Source of the DNA: an uncultured Bacteroidales bacterium | GTDB lineage: Bacteria; Bacteroidota; Bacteroidia; Bacteroidales; Paludibacteraceae | NCBI GenBank assembly: GCA_937916355.1 | Contig: CALFTM010000058.1 | Span: 1 to 64,000, forward strand | DNA: 64,000 nucleotides | Reading direction: 5' to 3' | Part shown: one piece after another, positions 35,153 through 44,078 of the stretch | Numbering within the stretch: the first letter of the stretch is position 1 | How the letters are laid out: each line of letters begins with the position of its first letter | Translations under genes and position numbers: made by a program | The notes under the pieces: generated by a model | Told to the model about the DNA's origin: nothing | Seen by the model: only the letters and a program-made list of their open reading frames with translations | The model's database searches: none

Positions 35153-35704
35153 ATGGGTATAATTGGTAAATTATTCACTTCAATCAATGCAATTTTGAAT
35201 TTGTTTTTTTGTATTGGTCTTTTCTTTTTTTCATCAATCGCATTTAATTGGTATCGTGGGGGTGATTCAGAACAAAAAGAGCATTTGCAGACTATGTTGG
35301 ATGACGACTTGAAAGTTCTGACCTATATTGATACAACATATACGGTTATGAAATATAAGGATAAACCAATTGGTTATACGGTGACTTGTAACTATGAAGT
35401 CGACGGAAAGGAGTACAAAACTTCTTTGTCAGTTGATGAATGTCCTGATAACGAGGATTTTTCTTTTGTTTTTCCCATCTATTATCTGAAGTCGGATCCT
35501 ACCATAATTTCACGAGATCCCCAAAAAGATCTTGATAAAATTAAAGGAAGAGAAGGGGGAACGTTCGAGTTGATAGCGACAATCGTTTCTTTTGTGTTAG
35601 GTTTACTATTGTTGCGAAAAGTTTGGAAGCAATTTAAGTCCATTTTTGAAAAGGAAAAAGAGGAGATTGAAGCGGCGGACAATCAAGATGCTACTTCAAA
35701 TTAG
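35153..35704 (+). CDS. DUF3592-like two-helix membrane protein
   Basis: A 183-residue protein with membrane helices at about 14-34 and 142-160 flanking an exported beta-rich domain. The pattern TVTCNYEVDGKEYKTSLSV resembles the DUF3592 family, whose function is unknown. The C-terminal tail is charged and cytoplasmic. It lies just outside the helicase remnant and is less AT-rich than the island genes, so I treat it as a resident gene. A predicted pseudoknot in its leader suggests control at the RNA level. Confidence 0.65.
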   Translation: MGIIGKLFTSINAILNLFFCIGLFFFSSIAFNWYRGGDSEQKEHLQTMLDDDLKVLTYIDTTYTVMKYKDKPIGYTVTCNYEVDGKEYKTSLSVDECPDNEDFSFVFPIYYLKSDPTIISRDPQKDLDKIKGREGGTFELIATIVSFVLGLLLLRKVWKQFKSIFEKEKEEIEAADNQDATSN

Positions 35705-35773
35705 AACGAGAAATATAATCGGCGGCACTTCTCATTGATAGAAATGTTCCGCTTGAAAAATGATTCCGAAAAA

Positions 35774-35810
35774 AATAATCCCGACAACTTCATCGTTGGT
35801 CGGGATTATT
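35774..35810. terminator. Bidirectional terminator between the DUF3592-like gene and sufE
   Basis: A perfect 12-bp stem, AATAATCCCGAC (35774-35785) with its complement at 35799-35810, lies between convergent genes. A-rich sequence on the left and T-containing sequence on the right allow it to work in both directions. Confidence 0.75.
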
Positions 35811-35831
35811 TGTAGGTTATGTTTTCCTCTC

Positions 35832-36254
35832 CTATTCATTTTGCGCTTTGAAGACAGAAGCGTACATTTTCATTTGTTTCATCATCGCCAACATTCCATT
35901 AGAACGGGTAGGTGACAAATGTTCTCGAAGTCCGATTCTATCTATGAAATAGAGTTCTGTGTTCAGAATGTCGTCTGGAGTTTGTCCTGAGAGAATCTCC
36001 ACCAGCATGCTGACGATGCCTCCTGCGATGTCGGTGTTACTCTCTCCTTGGTAGTACACCTTTCCATCTTTGTATTCTGCGAATACCCAGACTTTACTCT
36101 GACATCCTTCTATGAGATACTCTGGGGATTTATATTTTTCATCAATGCCCGGATTCTCCAACCCTTTGTCAATGATCTGCTGGTATTTGTCCAGCCAGTC
36201 TTCTAAAAATTCAAACTCCGAAATGATCTCCTCTTGTTTTTCGTTTATTGTCAT
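35832..36254 (-). CDS. sufE: Cysteine desulfuration protein SufE
   Basis: SufE accepts persulfide sulfur from SufS and passes it to the Fe-S scaffold. The 140-residue protein is of normal length and carries the acceptor cysteine at C51 in LIEGCQSKVW, followed by the family segment TDIAGGIVSMLVEILSG and LSPTRSNGM. The partner sufS is 20 kb away in this window, so the Suf genes are scattered. Its short leader contains part of a repeated motif (see the repeat at 36262). Confidence 0.93.
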   Translation of the reverse strand: MTINEKQEEIISEFEFLEDWLDKYQQIIDKGLENPGIDEKYKSPEYLIEGCQSKVWVFAEYKDGKVYYQGESNTDIAGGIVSMLVEILSGQTPDDILNTELYFIDRIGLREHLSPTRSNGMLAMMKQMKMYASVFKAQNE

Positions 36255-36261
36255 GTCTACG

Positions 36262-36292
36262 TTTTTTAGGTCGGTTCTATAAATTCATTTTA
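36262..36292 (+). repeat. Partial copy of the TTCTATAAATTCA repeat
   Basis: TTTTTTAGGTCGGTTCTATAAATTCA resembles one half of the two fuller elements at 38770 and 57911, where the minus strand reads TTTTAAGGTGA then TTCTATAAATTCACC or a close form. Only one arm is present here, in the sufE leader. Confidence 0.4.
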
Positions 36293-36302
36293 TTATTGAT
36301 TG

Positions 36303-36310
36303 CAAAGGTA
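36303..36310 (-). promoter_or_regulatory. -7 promoter box of sufE
   Basis: The minus strand reads TACCTTTG, a perfect TAnnTTTG box 49 bases before the sufE start. The -33 position, inside the end of the receptor gene, has no TTTG. Confidence 0.45.
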
Positions 36311-36323
36311 CAACGTTTGTTTG

Positions 36324-38756
36324 TTATTCCTCTTCTTTTTTCTTCTCTTTTTGGTTGAATTTATAGTTGATGGATATTCCGATTTGGCGAGGTTTCCCCT
36401 TTTGGCAAATCTGGTTGCCGAGGTTGGAGAGTTGGTATGTGTCGTAGGTTTTGTTGGCAAGGTTGCGCATCCATAACCTCACATACAACTCTTTCCAGTT
36501 GTAGGTGACACCTGCGTCGAAGGTGGTGTAGAACTGCTGGCTGTAGCGGTTCTCTGTGTCCCAATATATTTTTCCGTTTCCATTCATGGAGATGTTCATG
36601 GCGATTGTCTTCACCCAAGGCTCATCGATCAGGAAGGTGTAGCAAGCATTCAGTCCGATTGTGTTGGATGGGGCAAAAGGTAATCTTTTGTTGGAGAGGT
36701 CAACACCATTGTGCTCAAAATCCAAGAATTTGGCATGAGCATAACCATACGAACCGACGATGTTGAAAACGTTTTGCGTCTCAGGGTTGACGTGGGTGTA
36801 GTTGACTGATAATTCACCTCCGACACTTCTTGTCCTGTCTGCATTCACAATCATGCTACCCATGTTACTTCCAGTTGGGAAGGTGTGGATTTGTTGGTTT
36901 TGCCCAAGAATGTAGAACAATGCGAAATTGACGCTCATGTTTTTCTCGGTAGCAAGGAAGTGTCCTCCGACTTCAAAGTTCCAGCATCTTTCAGGAGAGT
37001 AGAGAATCTCTTCGGTGTAGTCGTGTTTGATGAGTTCTGACCTGTCGCCTGTGAGGTTCAATTCTCTATTGATTTTGTTGATCATTTGCGTCTGGATGAT
37101 GTCAGAGAATAGTAGCACGTTATACCCTCCGGCTTTTTGTCCTCTCGCAATGTTTAGGTAGAGGTTGTTGAACTTATTGATGTTATATTGAGCGGCGAAT
37201 TTAGGCAGTACCACAAATTCGGACAATTCCTTTGTACCATAAAAATGGGTTTTCAACTCCTTCTTCTCAGTATCTTTGATACCCTCTCCGGCATAGTTGA
37301 TGAGGTTCTGACTTAAATAGTCGATAGAGACGTGTTCGTAGTTGAAGCGGACTCCCGCAGTCAAATCCCATTTGTTGATGGTAAATTCAGATTGATGGTA
37401 TGCGGCGATACCGACCGTCGGTGTTTCAAAATGGTTGCTGATTTTCAGCTGGTCTCCTTCAATGTTGATTTTCCCTAAAGGATTTTTCTCTTGGATTTTC
37501 TCGTTCAGACTATTGCAGAAAATCTCGTTGATACCCTTTTCAAAGTATGAAATCGGGTGATCTATCGTAGAATGTTTGAAGTAGAAAAACAGTCCGGCCT
37601 TCCAGTTGTATTTTCTGGTTTCCCTTGCGGTTGAACGGAAAGCAAATTCGTGGGAGAGCGCATGCTCATTCTTCTCACCCTCCATCAGTAAGAATTTATT
37701 TCCTGTATAATCCGCATCATGATTGGTTTGGTCATAGAGGAATTGGTAACCGGTGATGGAGTTGAAAATGATTTTGTCGTAGATATATTGAATGACAAGA
37801 CCATCAGAGAGGAGAAATCGTTTGTATTGGTTTTTTTCGTTAAATTCGATGTCCAAAGTCTCGTCGTCTCTGTTGGTGATGGCGTAAGGGTAGATTCCCT
37901 CCGAAATGTAGCCTGTCGAAAGCACATTGTCGATGGTGAACTTCTCCTTTGGTTTCCCCACCGCACGAAGTCTGAGCGCCACACCATTGTGCTTATCCAC
38001 TTTTTCGTCTGTAAGGCTGTTGGTGAAGAAGCCGTCAGAATGCTTGAAATTTGCCGCCACTGAAAAGCCGAATTTCTCCGTCGGCTTCTGATAGGTTGCT
38101 GCTGTTAGCAGGACATTATTAGCAGTAGAGTAGTCGGCAGAGACGTGTGTCCCGGTGTATTTCAAAGGAGATAGCGTGTAGACATTCATCACACCCATCA
38201 TGGCGTTCCTACCAGATGCAGTTCCTTGAGGTCCTCTCAATACTTCGATTCTCTCCACATCGAACATATTTACAGAATAGGCATCTCGGCTAAGTATTGG
38301 CACATTATCTGCGTTCATCGCAACAATAGGGTCGTTGTTGGATGAACTGAATCCACGCATTGATATGATAGGGTCCATGCTCGAACCATTATCAGTCATG
38401 TAGAGGTTGGGAGTTAGTCCATTAATCTCTCTGGTTGTACTAAGCCCCATCCTCTTGATCTGCTCCTCATTGATGAGGGAGAATGTAACCGACTGTTCTT
38501 GCAGCGATTTACTGTCTCGGATATTAGCCACGACGACAAACTCTTTCAAAAAGTACATCACAGTATCTTCGAGCATTTCAGATTCTTCCAAAAGCATTTT
38601 CAGAGAATCCACCGGCTGCACTGTTGAAGTCGTATTATTGGCTGTTTGAGGAGTATTTTGCGCTTTAGGACTTTGTGCCATCAACGTTCCTCCTATCCAC
38701 ACCGACAATAATAGTGCTGATGATATTTTTTTGATATTGCAGTTCATTTGTTTCAA
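36324..38756 (-). CDS. TonB-dependent outer-membrane receptor
   Basis: An 810-residue outer-membrane transporter powered by TonB-ExbB-ExbD. A signal peptide (to about 27) is followed by a short acidic stretch, a plug domain (about 70-190) with VERIEVLRGPQGTASGRNAMMG, and a 22-strand barrel. The last strand ends in GISINYKF, but nine extra charged residues (NQKEKKKEEE) follow the usual terminal Phe. There is no SusC-type N-terminal carboxypeptidase-like domain and no SusD neighbour, so it more likely carries a siderophore, cobalamin or similar ligand than a glycan. It is clearly related to the receptor at 49472-51805. The substrate is unknown. Confidence 0.9.
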   Translation of the reverse strand: MKQMNCNIKKISSALLLSVWIGGTLMAQSPKAQNTPQTANNTTSTVQPVDSLKMLLEESEMLEDTVMYFLKEFVVVANIRDSKSLQEQSVTFSLINEEQIKRMGLSTTREINGLTPNLYMTDNGSSMDPIISMRGFSSSNNDPIVAMNADNVPILSRDAYSVNMFDVERIEVLRGPQGTASGRNAMMGVMNVYTLSPLKYTGTHVSADYSTANNVLLTAATYQKPTEKFGFSVAANFKHSDGFFTNSLTDEKVDKHNGVALRLRAVGKPKEKFTIDNVLSTGYISEGIYPYAITNRDDETLDIEFNEKNQYKRFLLSDGLVIQYIYDKIIFNSITGYQFLYDQTNHDADYTGNKFLLMEGEKNEHALSHEFAFRSTARETRKYNWKAGLFFYFKHSTIDHPISYFEKGINEIFCNSLNEKIQEKNPLGKINIEGDQLKISNHFETPTVGIAAYHQSEFTINKWDLTAGVRFNYEHVSIDYLSQNLINYAGEGIKDTEKKELKTHFYGTKELSEFVVLPKFAAQYNINKFNNLYLNIARGQKAGGYNVLLFSDIIQTQMINKINRELNLTGDRSELIKHDYTEEILYSPERCWNFEVGGHFLATEKNMSVNFALFYILGQNQQIHTFPTGSNMGSMIVNADRTRSVGGELSVNYTHVNPETQNVFNIVGSYGYAHAKFLDFEHNGVDLSNKRLPFAPSNTIGLNACYTFLIDEPWVKTIAMNISMNGNGKIYWDTENRYSQQFYTTFDAGVTYNWKELYVRLWMRNLANKTYDTYQLSNLGNQICQKGKPRQIGISINYKFNQKEKKKEEE

Positions 38757-38769
38757 TAATTTTGTTAAA

Positions 38770-38840
38770 GTGGATTCTATAAACCCACGATTTATACTTT
38801 TTAATTTAAAATGGTGAATTTATAGAACTCACCTTAAAAT
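38770..38840. repeat. Inverted-repeat intergenic element, copy 1
   Basis: An element of about 70 bases with TTCTATAAA near its left end and TTTATAGAA near its right end. Each arm also forms its own small hairpin: GTGG/CCAC at 38770-38788 and GGTGA/TCACC at 38813-38833, so the two 9-base loops are complementary. It lies in the leader of the TonB-dependent receptor gene. A second copy is at 57911-57980. Confidence 0.6.
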
Positions 38841-38851
38841 ATTGCAGTGTA

Positions 38852-38859
38852 CAAAAGTA
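38852..38859 (-). promoter_or_regulatory. -7 promoter box of the first TonB-dependent receptor
   Basis: The minus strand reads TACTTTTG, a perfect TAnnTTTG box. The transcript would begin near 38846, so the repeat element makes up most of the 5' leader. Confidence 0.5.
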
Positions 38860-38952
38860 ATCATTATAATTTTAAAATGCCAAGTTTAAACCGTTTTTTA
38901 TCTATATTCTTTTTTATGTTTCTCAAAAGTTTTAGAAAATGCGTGGAAAAAC

Positions 38953-38982
38953 TTTGTTTTTAAAGAATTTGAATTATTTTTG
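38953..38982 (+). promoter_or_regulatory. Promoter of comF
   Basis: TTTG at 38953-38956, an 18-base spacer and TATTTTTG at 38975-38982 fit the Bacteroidota promoter with a slightly short spacer. The comF ATG is 18 bases downstream of the box. Confidence 0.6.
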
Positions 38983-39000
38983 CGAAAAATGTGTTAAACT

Positions 39001-39750
39001 ATGAGAAGATTTCCCGCAAAAGAGCAGTTGCGCTATGCGTCATGCTTTCGTGAAGTAGCAAAAAGAGGTTGGCTGGATTTTTTACAGTTGTTTTATCCTC
39101 GTTTGTGTATCGGGTGCGGAGAGTCTTTAAATAGAGAAGAGAAAGATTTGTGTCTTACTTGCATGATGGAATTGCCTCTTCTTCCATATCAACAGATGAA
39201 AGGAGGAGGCTTCATGGAGGAGAGATTCCATGGGAGAATTGAATTGGAAGGTGTTACCGCCCTATTGCAATATGAGAAGGAGTCGGTCGCTCAGCGTATT
39301 CTTCACGATTTGAAATATCATGGGAATAAAGAGATTGGCAGGCGTATGGGGAGGATGTTGGGCTCAAAATTGAGGCAGACGAATTTTGCGAGTGTGGATG
39401 CGGTGTTGCCCGTTCCTCTACACCCCAACCGATTGAGATCAAGAGGCTATAATCAGAGCGAATGGATTGCCAAAGGAATAGCGGAGTCTCTGCGAAAAGA
39501 GGTGTGGACTGATGTATTGCGACGGGATGTGGAGAATGTAACACAGACAAAGAAAGACTCTTTTGAAAGGTGGGAGAATGTGGAGGGGATTTTTTCTCTC
39601 TCTGATGTACGAAGTTTAGAGGGTCTTCACTTGCTGGTTGTTGATGATGTGTTGACGACAGGGGCAACGATTGAAGCGTCGATTCTTCCGTTGAAATCGA
39701 AAAAAAATGTGCGTGTGAGTGTCGCTGTTTTGGCAGCCGTCGGATTATGA
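39001..39750 (+). CDS. comF: ComF family phosphoribosyltransferase-like protein
   Basis: A 249-residue ComF protein, involved in DNA uptake for transformation and also linked to fork repair. It has the N-terminal four-cysteine zinc site (CIGCGES and CLTCMME, about 37-61) and a C-terminal type I PRTase fold with VLPVPLHPNRLRSRGYNQSE and the PRPP loop LVVDDVLTTGAT. Length is normal. A dprA gene, also tied to natural transformation, is 8 kb downstream. A small lipoprotein gene follows after 40 bases. Confidence 0.92.
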   Translation: MRRFPAKEQLRYASCFREVAKRGWLDFLQLFYPRLCIGCGESLNREEKDLCLTCMMELPLLPYQQMKGGGFMEERFHGRIELEGVTALLQYEKESVAQRILHDLKYHGNKEIGRRMGRMLGSKLRQTNFASVDAVLPVPLHPNRLRSRGYNQSEWIAKGIAESLRKEVWTDVLRRDVENVTQTKKDSFERWENVEGIFSLSDVRSLEGLHLLVVDDVLTTGATIEASILPLKSKKNVRVSVAVLAAVGL

Positions 39751-39790
39751 TGACATAAACAATGATAATATTAATTTAAAAATTACGAAT

Positions 39791-40213
39791 ATGAAACATT
39801 TGAAGTTTGTGAAGTTTTTGGTACTTGCAGTTTTAGGATTAGGATTGGGTTTCACTTCTTGTGATGACGAAGAAGGAGGAGAAAGTAAGGCGGATGTCGT
39901 GAAGGGGCTTTACAACATGGATGCCGTAAGTGAAGGAAGAAATTTTTATAAGTCTTACAATGATCCAGATAAAAGTGATGCCGAAAAAATTATTCTAGCA
40001 GCTTCTTCTGCGACAAAGTTGTATGCTAAAAAGGATGACAAAGTTTACGAAACTAGTTTTTGGGTAGGTGTAGCTGCAGAAAAGTTTCAGCTAGGTGATG
40101 ATTTGGATGAAGCATCTAAAAAATTAGATCAGTTGCAAGAACTCCGCGATGTGATATCTTCTTCGACCAACGAGCCGACTGAAACCCCAGAAGGTTCAGA
40201 GTCAGCAAATTGA
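39791..40213 (+). CDS. Small lipoprotein, unknown function
   Basis: A 140-residue protein with a lipoprotein signal (MKHLKFVKFLVLAVLG, lipobox FTSC) and the acidic run CDDEEGGE after the lipid cysteine, a pattern associated with surface export in this phylum. The rest is helical with many Lys, Asp and Ser, and I see no known domain. The ATG at 39791 fits the signal peptide; longer frames reach back into comF. A terminator follows. Confidence 0.7.
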   Translation: MKHLKFVKFLVLAVLGLGLGFTSCDDEEGGESKADVVKGLYNMDAVSEGRNFYKSYNDPDKSDAEKIILAASSATKLYAKKDDKVYETSFWVGVAAEKFQLGDDLDEASKKLDQLQELRDVISSSTNEPTETPEGSESAN

Positions 40214-40232
40214 TAAAAACTTCCACAATAGT

Positions 40233-40267
40233 AAAAGGTCGGGCGGTTGAAAGTCCGACCTTTTTTG
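40233..40267 (+). terminator. Terminator after the small lipoprotein gene
   Basis: AAAAGGTCGG (40233-40242) pairs with CCGACCTTTT (40255-40264) and is followed by further T residues. The dnaG promoter box begins within a base or two of its end. Confidence 0.85.
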
Positions 40268-40275
40268 TAAATTTG
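40268..40275 (+). promoter_or_regulatory. -7 promoter box of dnaG
   Basis: TAAATTTG is a perfect TAnnTTTG box placed directly behind the preceding terminator. The -33 region would lie inside the terminator hairpin and has no exact TTTG. The dnaG start is 26 bases further. Confidence 0.5.
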
Positions 40276-40300
40276 CGCCAGTTTTTCGCTAATTTGTTCA

Positions 40301-42298
40301 ATGATGATAGACCAGCAGACCATAGATAGGATATTTGACGCGGCAGATATTGTCAGTGTCGTTTCAGACTATGTCTCTTTGCATCGTCGCGGAGCGAATT
40401 ATTGGGGTAATTGCCCGTTCCATGATGAAAAAACGCCCTCTTTCAGTGTGTCACCTGCTAAAAACATCTACAAATGTTTTGGTTGCGGAAAGGGTGGAAA
40501 TGCAGTCAATTTTATCATGGGGGTGGAAAACCTCACCTACTATGAGGCATTGAAATTTTTAGCCAAAAAATTCAATATTGAAGTCAAGGAGCGGGAACTG
40601 ACCAAGGAACAAAAAGAACAACAGAACGAACGGGAGTCTTTGATGTCCTTGTCGGAGTGGGTGAATCGTCATTTTGTAGGCAACCTGCAAACCGAAGAGG
40701 GGCGTGCGGTCGGAATGTCCTATTTTAACCATAGAGGCTTTAGAGAAGATACCATCAAAAAATTCCAGTTGGGGTATGCAATCGACAAACGCGATTACTA
40801 TACGAAGGCTGCGTTGGTTGCGGGATACCGTTTAGACCTGTTGGAGAAGTCTGGCTTGACGATTGTGAAGGATAATTATCAGGTGGATCGCTTTAGGGGT
40901 AGGGCAATCTTCCCGATCCATTCTATCTCAGGTCGTGTGATAGCTTTCGGAGGTCGAGCCATAAAAAAGGATGAGGTCGCAAAATATCAGAATTCTCCGG
41001 AGTCTGATATTTACCATAAAAGTAATGTGCTTTATGGTCTCTATTTCGCAAAGAGTTCGATTACAAAGAAGAAGAAATGCTACATTGTTGAGGGTTACGC
41101 AGATGTGGTTTCGATGGTACAGGCAGGTGTGGAGAATATTGTTGCCCCATGTGGTACTGCATTGACTAAACAGCAGATTCAGCAGTTAAGGCGGATTTTG
41201 CCGGCGGCAGAGCCTGAACGTTCTGAAGATAAGTATGTCACTCTTTTGTACGATGGAGATTCGGCAGGAATGCATGCGGCATTGAAAAACGGGAAACTGT
41301 TGTTAGAAGAAGGGTTAAGTGTGAAAATTGTAGTTTTACCAGAGTCTGAAGACCCCGATTCTTTCGCCCAAAACCATGAGTCTTCTGAGGTGTTGAAGTA
41401 TTTGGAAGAGAATGAGCAGGATTATATATCATTTAAGATAAATTATTATCTGAAAGAGGCGAACAGAGACCCTGTGAAAATGGCTCAATTGATAGAGGAT
41501 GTCGCAAGTACGATTGAGGTAATTCCTGATGCGGTGAAACGCTCCATCTATACGAAGCTGGCGAGTTCCATGCTTCAAATGGAGGAGAAGGTGCTTTGCG
41601 CAAGAATCAATGAAATCAATAAGCTAAAGGTCTTAGAAGCGAATGGTCCGACGAAGGCTGATGCGATTTCCCAAAAGCAATCTGTTGAAGTTCCTCCAGT
41701 TGTAGATGCTACGTCGGAGAAGAGAGTCTCTCATGCGTACGATAGGGTTGAGAGGGAGTTGATTTATTGCGTTGTGAGGTATGGCAATCTTCCGATTGCG
41801 TTGAACGAGGAAGAGACGGTTAGCGTGGCGGAATACATCCAGTCTGATTTAAAGTATGATGGCATTGAATTAGAAAATCCGCTTTACCGTTCGATGATTG
41901 ATGATTATGTCCAAAGTTATCAGCAGACGGGAGTCGACCCGAAAAGTTTTTTTGAAAAAAGTCCGAATCTGGAATATGGGAAAGTTGCGATGGAGGAGTT
42001 GTCAGAACCTTATGTTTTGAGCCGTATCTTCGATAAAAACAATACTGAATGCCACATCAAAACAAAGCAAATTTCGCAAAATGATGAGGATTTGTATGAG
42101 CGTAGTGTGATGTACGCCGTGTGTAATGTGAAGAGTTCTTGGATTCAGCGAGAGATCAATAAAAAATTAGAAAGTCTGAAATTCCTTAAAGATGTCACCC
42201 AAGAGGAGATGAGGTCTATTATGGAGGAGATAATGAATTTAAAAGAGTGCCAGCGCGAATTTGACAAGTTGTTGGGCGAGCGTCATATTCGTCCGTAG
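40301..42298 (+). CDS. dnaG: DNA primase
   Basis: DnaG makes RNA primers at the replication fork. The 665-residue chain shows the CHC2 zinc ribbon (C38, H41, C59, C62: CPFH and CFGC), the RNA-polymerase-like core, and the Toprim metal residues in YIVEGYADV near 262 and LLYDGDSAG near 313. The C-terminal 200 residues are the helicase-binding region, which diverges strongly between bacteria. Start and length are normal. The usual Gram-negative neighbours rpsU and rpoD are not present. Confidence 0.95.
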   Translation: MMIDQQTIDRIFDAADIVSVVSDYVSLHRRGANYWGNCPFHDEKTPSFSVSPAKNIYKCFGCGKGGNAVNFIMGVENLTYYEALKFLAKKFNIEVKERELTKEQKEQQNERESLMSLSEWVNRHFVGNLQTEEGRAVGMSYFNHRGFREDTIKKFQLGYAIDKRDYYTKAALVAGYRLDLLEKSGLTIVKDNYQVDRFRGRAIFPIHSISGRVIAFGGRAIKKDEVAKYQNSPESDIYHKSNVLYGLYFAKSSITKKKKCYIVEGYADVVSMVQAGVENIVAPCGTALTKQQIQQLRRILPAAEPERSEDKYVTLLYDGDSAGMHAALKNGKLLLEEGLSVKIVVLPESEDPDSFAQNHESSEVLKYLEENEQDYISFKINYYLKEANRDPVKMAQLIEDVASTIEVIPDAVKRSIYTKLASSMLQMEEKVLCARINEINKLKVLEANGPTKADAISQKQSVEVPPVVDATSEKRVSHAYDRVERELIYCVVRYGNLPIALNEEETVSVAEYIQSDLKYDGIELENPLYRSMIDDYVQSYQQTGVDPKSFFEKSPNLEYGKVAMEELSEPYVLSRIFDKNNTECHIKTKQISQNDEDLYERSVMYAVCNVKSSWIQREINKKLESLKFLKDVTQEEMRSIMEEIMNLKECQREFDKLLGERHIRP

Positions 42299-42318
42299 CG
42301 GTTGGTGTCAGGTTGGAA

Positions 42319-43539
42319 TCATTTTTCTTTTTTCTTGATGTAGCGGGTGGGAATCCATGCTATGAAGAGACCGGCAATGAGGGTTGTGGTCAGAATGATT
42401 AGTATATCTGTCCATTGCACATAGACTGGGTAGGCTTGAATAAAAAAAGTGCCGTCATCGCTTCCGTTCCCTAATTTTATAATGCCGAAATATTCTTGTA
42501 TCAGGCATAATATAAGACCGATAGCAAGTCCTGCGATCGTTCCCAGTGCGCTTATCAACCATCCCTCTAAGAGAAACACTTGTTGAATGAAGGAGGAAGT
42601 CGCTCCTAAATGTTTTAAGGTCTGTATATCATTTTTCTTCTCTAAGATCAGCATTGTGAGTGAACCGATGATATTAACAACAGCGATCATGAGGATAAAA
42701 AATAGAATTAAGAAAGTTATCCATTTTTCGATCTTCATCATTTTGTAGAAATCTTGGTGCTGCTCCATTTTGTCTTGTACGACATACTTTTCACCTAAAG
42801 CTTTTTGGATGGCTGTTTTGGCAGATTCAATATCGTCTCCTTTGATTTTTATTTCCAATGCAGATACAAGTCCGTTGTAATTGAAGATCTCTTGAGCATA
42901 TTGTAATGGAAGGAAGGCGTATTTGCTGTCGATTTCGAATTGGTGGGTGGCGTAAATACCGCTGATGTAGGCGTATTGTGTGTTGAATGATTGGTTGGGG
43001 TTGGCGATATTCACCTTCGTTGCATATTTAGGAGCGTAAAAAGACACCGGATTGTCATATCCCACAGAAGCGTCAATTTGGTTGAAGAGTGCGGCACCAA
43101 GTACGGTGTAGATTCCGTTTTCATCTTCTAATTTGAATTTTCCTGCTTCTATGACAGAATCTGCGTTGACTGCCTCGTTGTAATTGTGTGGTACTCCTTT
43201 AACGGTAACGAAAGTTTGTTTCTCTTTACCTCTAATCAAGGCGGTTTCTTCCAACACAGGGCATATCAGCTCGATGGGTTCAATCGTTTGAAGTTTTTGT
43301 TGAGGCTCTGAAAGATCAAAGATTTTCCCCTCAGCAAGGGTGATTTTCAAGTCTGGGTCAAACGAAGAGATTACTCCTGAAATGATGTTTTGAAATCCAT
43401 TGTAGACGGACAGCGTGCAAATCAGTGCTATTGTAGCAACGCACACTCCTCCTGCACAAATCATCGAAATGATGTTGATGATGTTGTGAGATTTCTTTGA
43501 GAAGAGATAACGTAGCGCAATGAAAAGTTGCAGTCTCAT
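42319..43539 (-). CDS. LolC/LolE-type ABC transporter permease
   Basis: A 406-residue permease of the FtsX/MacB fold: one membrane helix near the N-terminus (IINIISMICAGGVCVATIAL), a periplasmic domain of about 220 residues, and three membrane helices at the C-terminus, the last ending near IPTRYIKKKEK. The N-terminal ALRYLFSKKSHN matches the LolC/E group, which extracts lipoproteins for transfer to the outer membrane. The likely ATPase partner (LolD type) is at 14223. It starts 20 bases after rbfA and is probably cotranscribed with it. Confidence 0.85.
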   Translation of the reverse strand: MRLQLFIALRYLFSKKSHNIINIISMICAGGVCVATIALICTLSVYNGFQNIISGVISSFDPDLKITLAEGKIFDLSEPQQKLQTIEPIELICPVLEETALIRGKEKQTFVTVKGVPHNYNEAVNADSVIEAGKFKLEDENGIYTVLGAALFNQIDASVGYDNPVSFYAPKYATKVNIANPNQSFNTQYAYISGIYATHQFEIDSKYAFLPLQYAQEIFNYNGLVSALEIKIKGDDIESAKTAIQKALGEKYVVQDKMEQHQDFYKMMKIEKWITFLILFFILMIAVVNIIGSLTMLILEKKNDIQTLKHLGATSSFIQQVFLLEGWLISALGTIAGLAIGLILCLIQEYFGIIKLGNGSDDGTFFIQAYPVYVQWTDILIILTTTLIAGLFIAWIPTRYIKKKEK

Positions 43540-43558
43540 CTGAAAAATGTATTTTTTC

Positions 43559-43918
43559 TTATTCTGCGGATGGGTCTTTCTTGTCGAGTCCTAAAAGACG
43601 GTCTATCTTCTCAAGATAGTCGAGAGAGTCATCAAGAAAGAAAGTCAGTTCTGGAACGATGCGCAACTGATGTCTTGTGCGTTGTGCGAGGTCGTGTCGG
43701 ATTGATTTCGCACTCTTTTTAATCATCTCCATCATCTCCTCTTGCTTATTGTTTGGGAAAATGCTGAGGCGAACTCGCGCAATGCTAAGGTCTGCAGAAA
43801 CAGAGACTGATGTTACTGAAATCAGTACGCCTCCACATGATTTTGTGAATTTTTGGAAGATGTCGCTCAACTCTTTTTGTACGAGTCTGTCTATTTTATT
43901 CAATCTTGAAGATTCCAT
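43559..43918 (-). CDS. rbfA: Ribosome-binding factor A
   Basis: A 119-residue KH-like protein that matures the 30S ribosomal subunit, needed especially in the cold. The family segments RLNKIDRLVQKELSDIF, ISVTSVSVSADLSIARV and RHDLAQRTRHQLRIVPEL are all present, as is the FFLDDSLDY end. Length is normal. It precedes a LolC/E-type permease gene on the same strand. Confidence 0.94.
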   Translation of the reverse strand: MESSRLNKIDRLVQKELSDIFQKFTKSCGGVLISVTSVSVSADLSIARVRLSIFPNNKQEEMMEMIKKSAKSIRHDLAQRTRHQLRIVPELTFFLDDSLDYLEKIDRLLGLDKKDPSAE

Positions 43919-44035
43919 ATTATGATCGTTTGTATAGTTTTTAACAAAGAAAAAATTTATGAGTGCAAAAGTACTGAAAAAACGGTGAAAAAAAGAATGA
44001 TTGACGACAGAAGATGTTTTTCCTGCTCCTTATGG

Positions 44036-44072
44036 AGAAAAAAGATGCGCCATTTGTTGGGTGGCGCATCTT
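44036..44072 (-). terminator. Terminator after the CotH/T9SS cargo gene
   Basis: A perfect 11-bp stem, AAGATGCGCCA (44042-44052) with its complement at 44062-44072. On the minus strand it is followed by TTTTTTCTCC. It ends the CotH-domain gene 6 bases beyond its stop. Confidence 0.9.
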
Positions 44073-44078
44073 GGTGGG

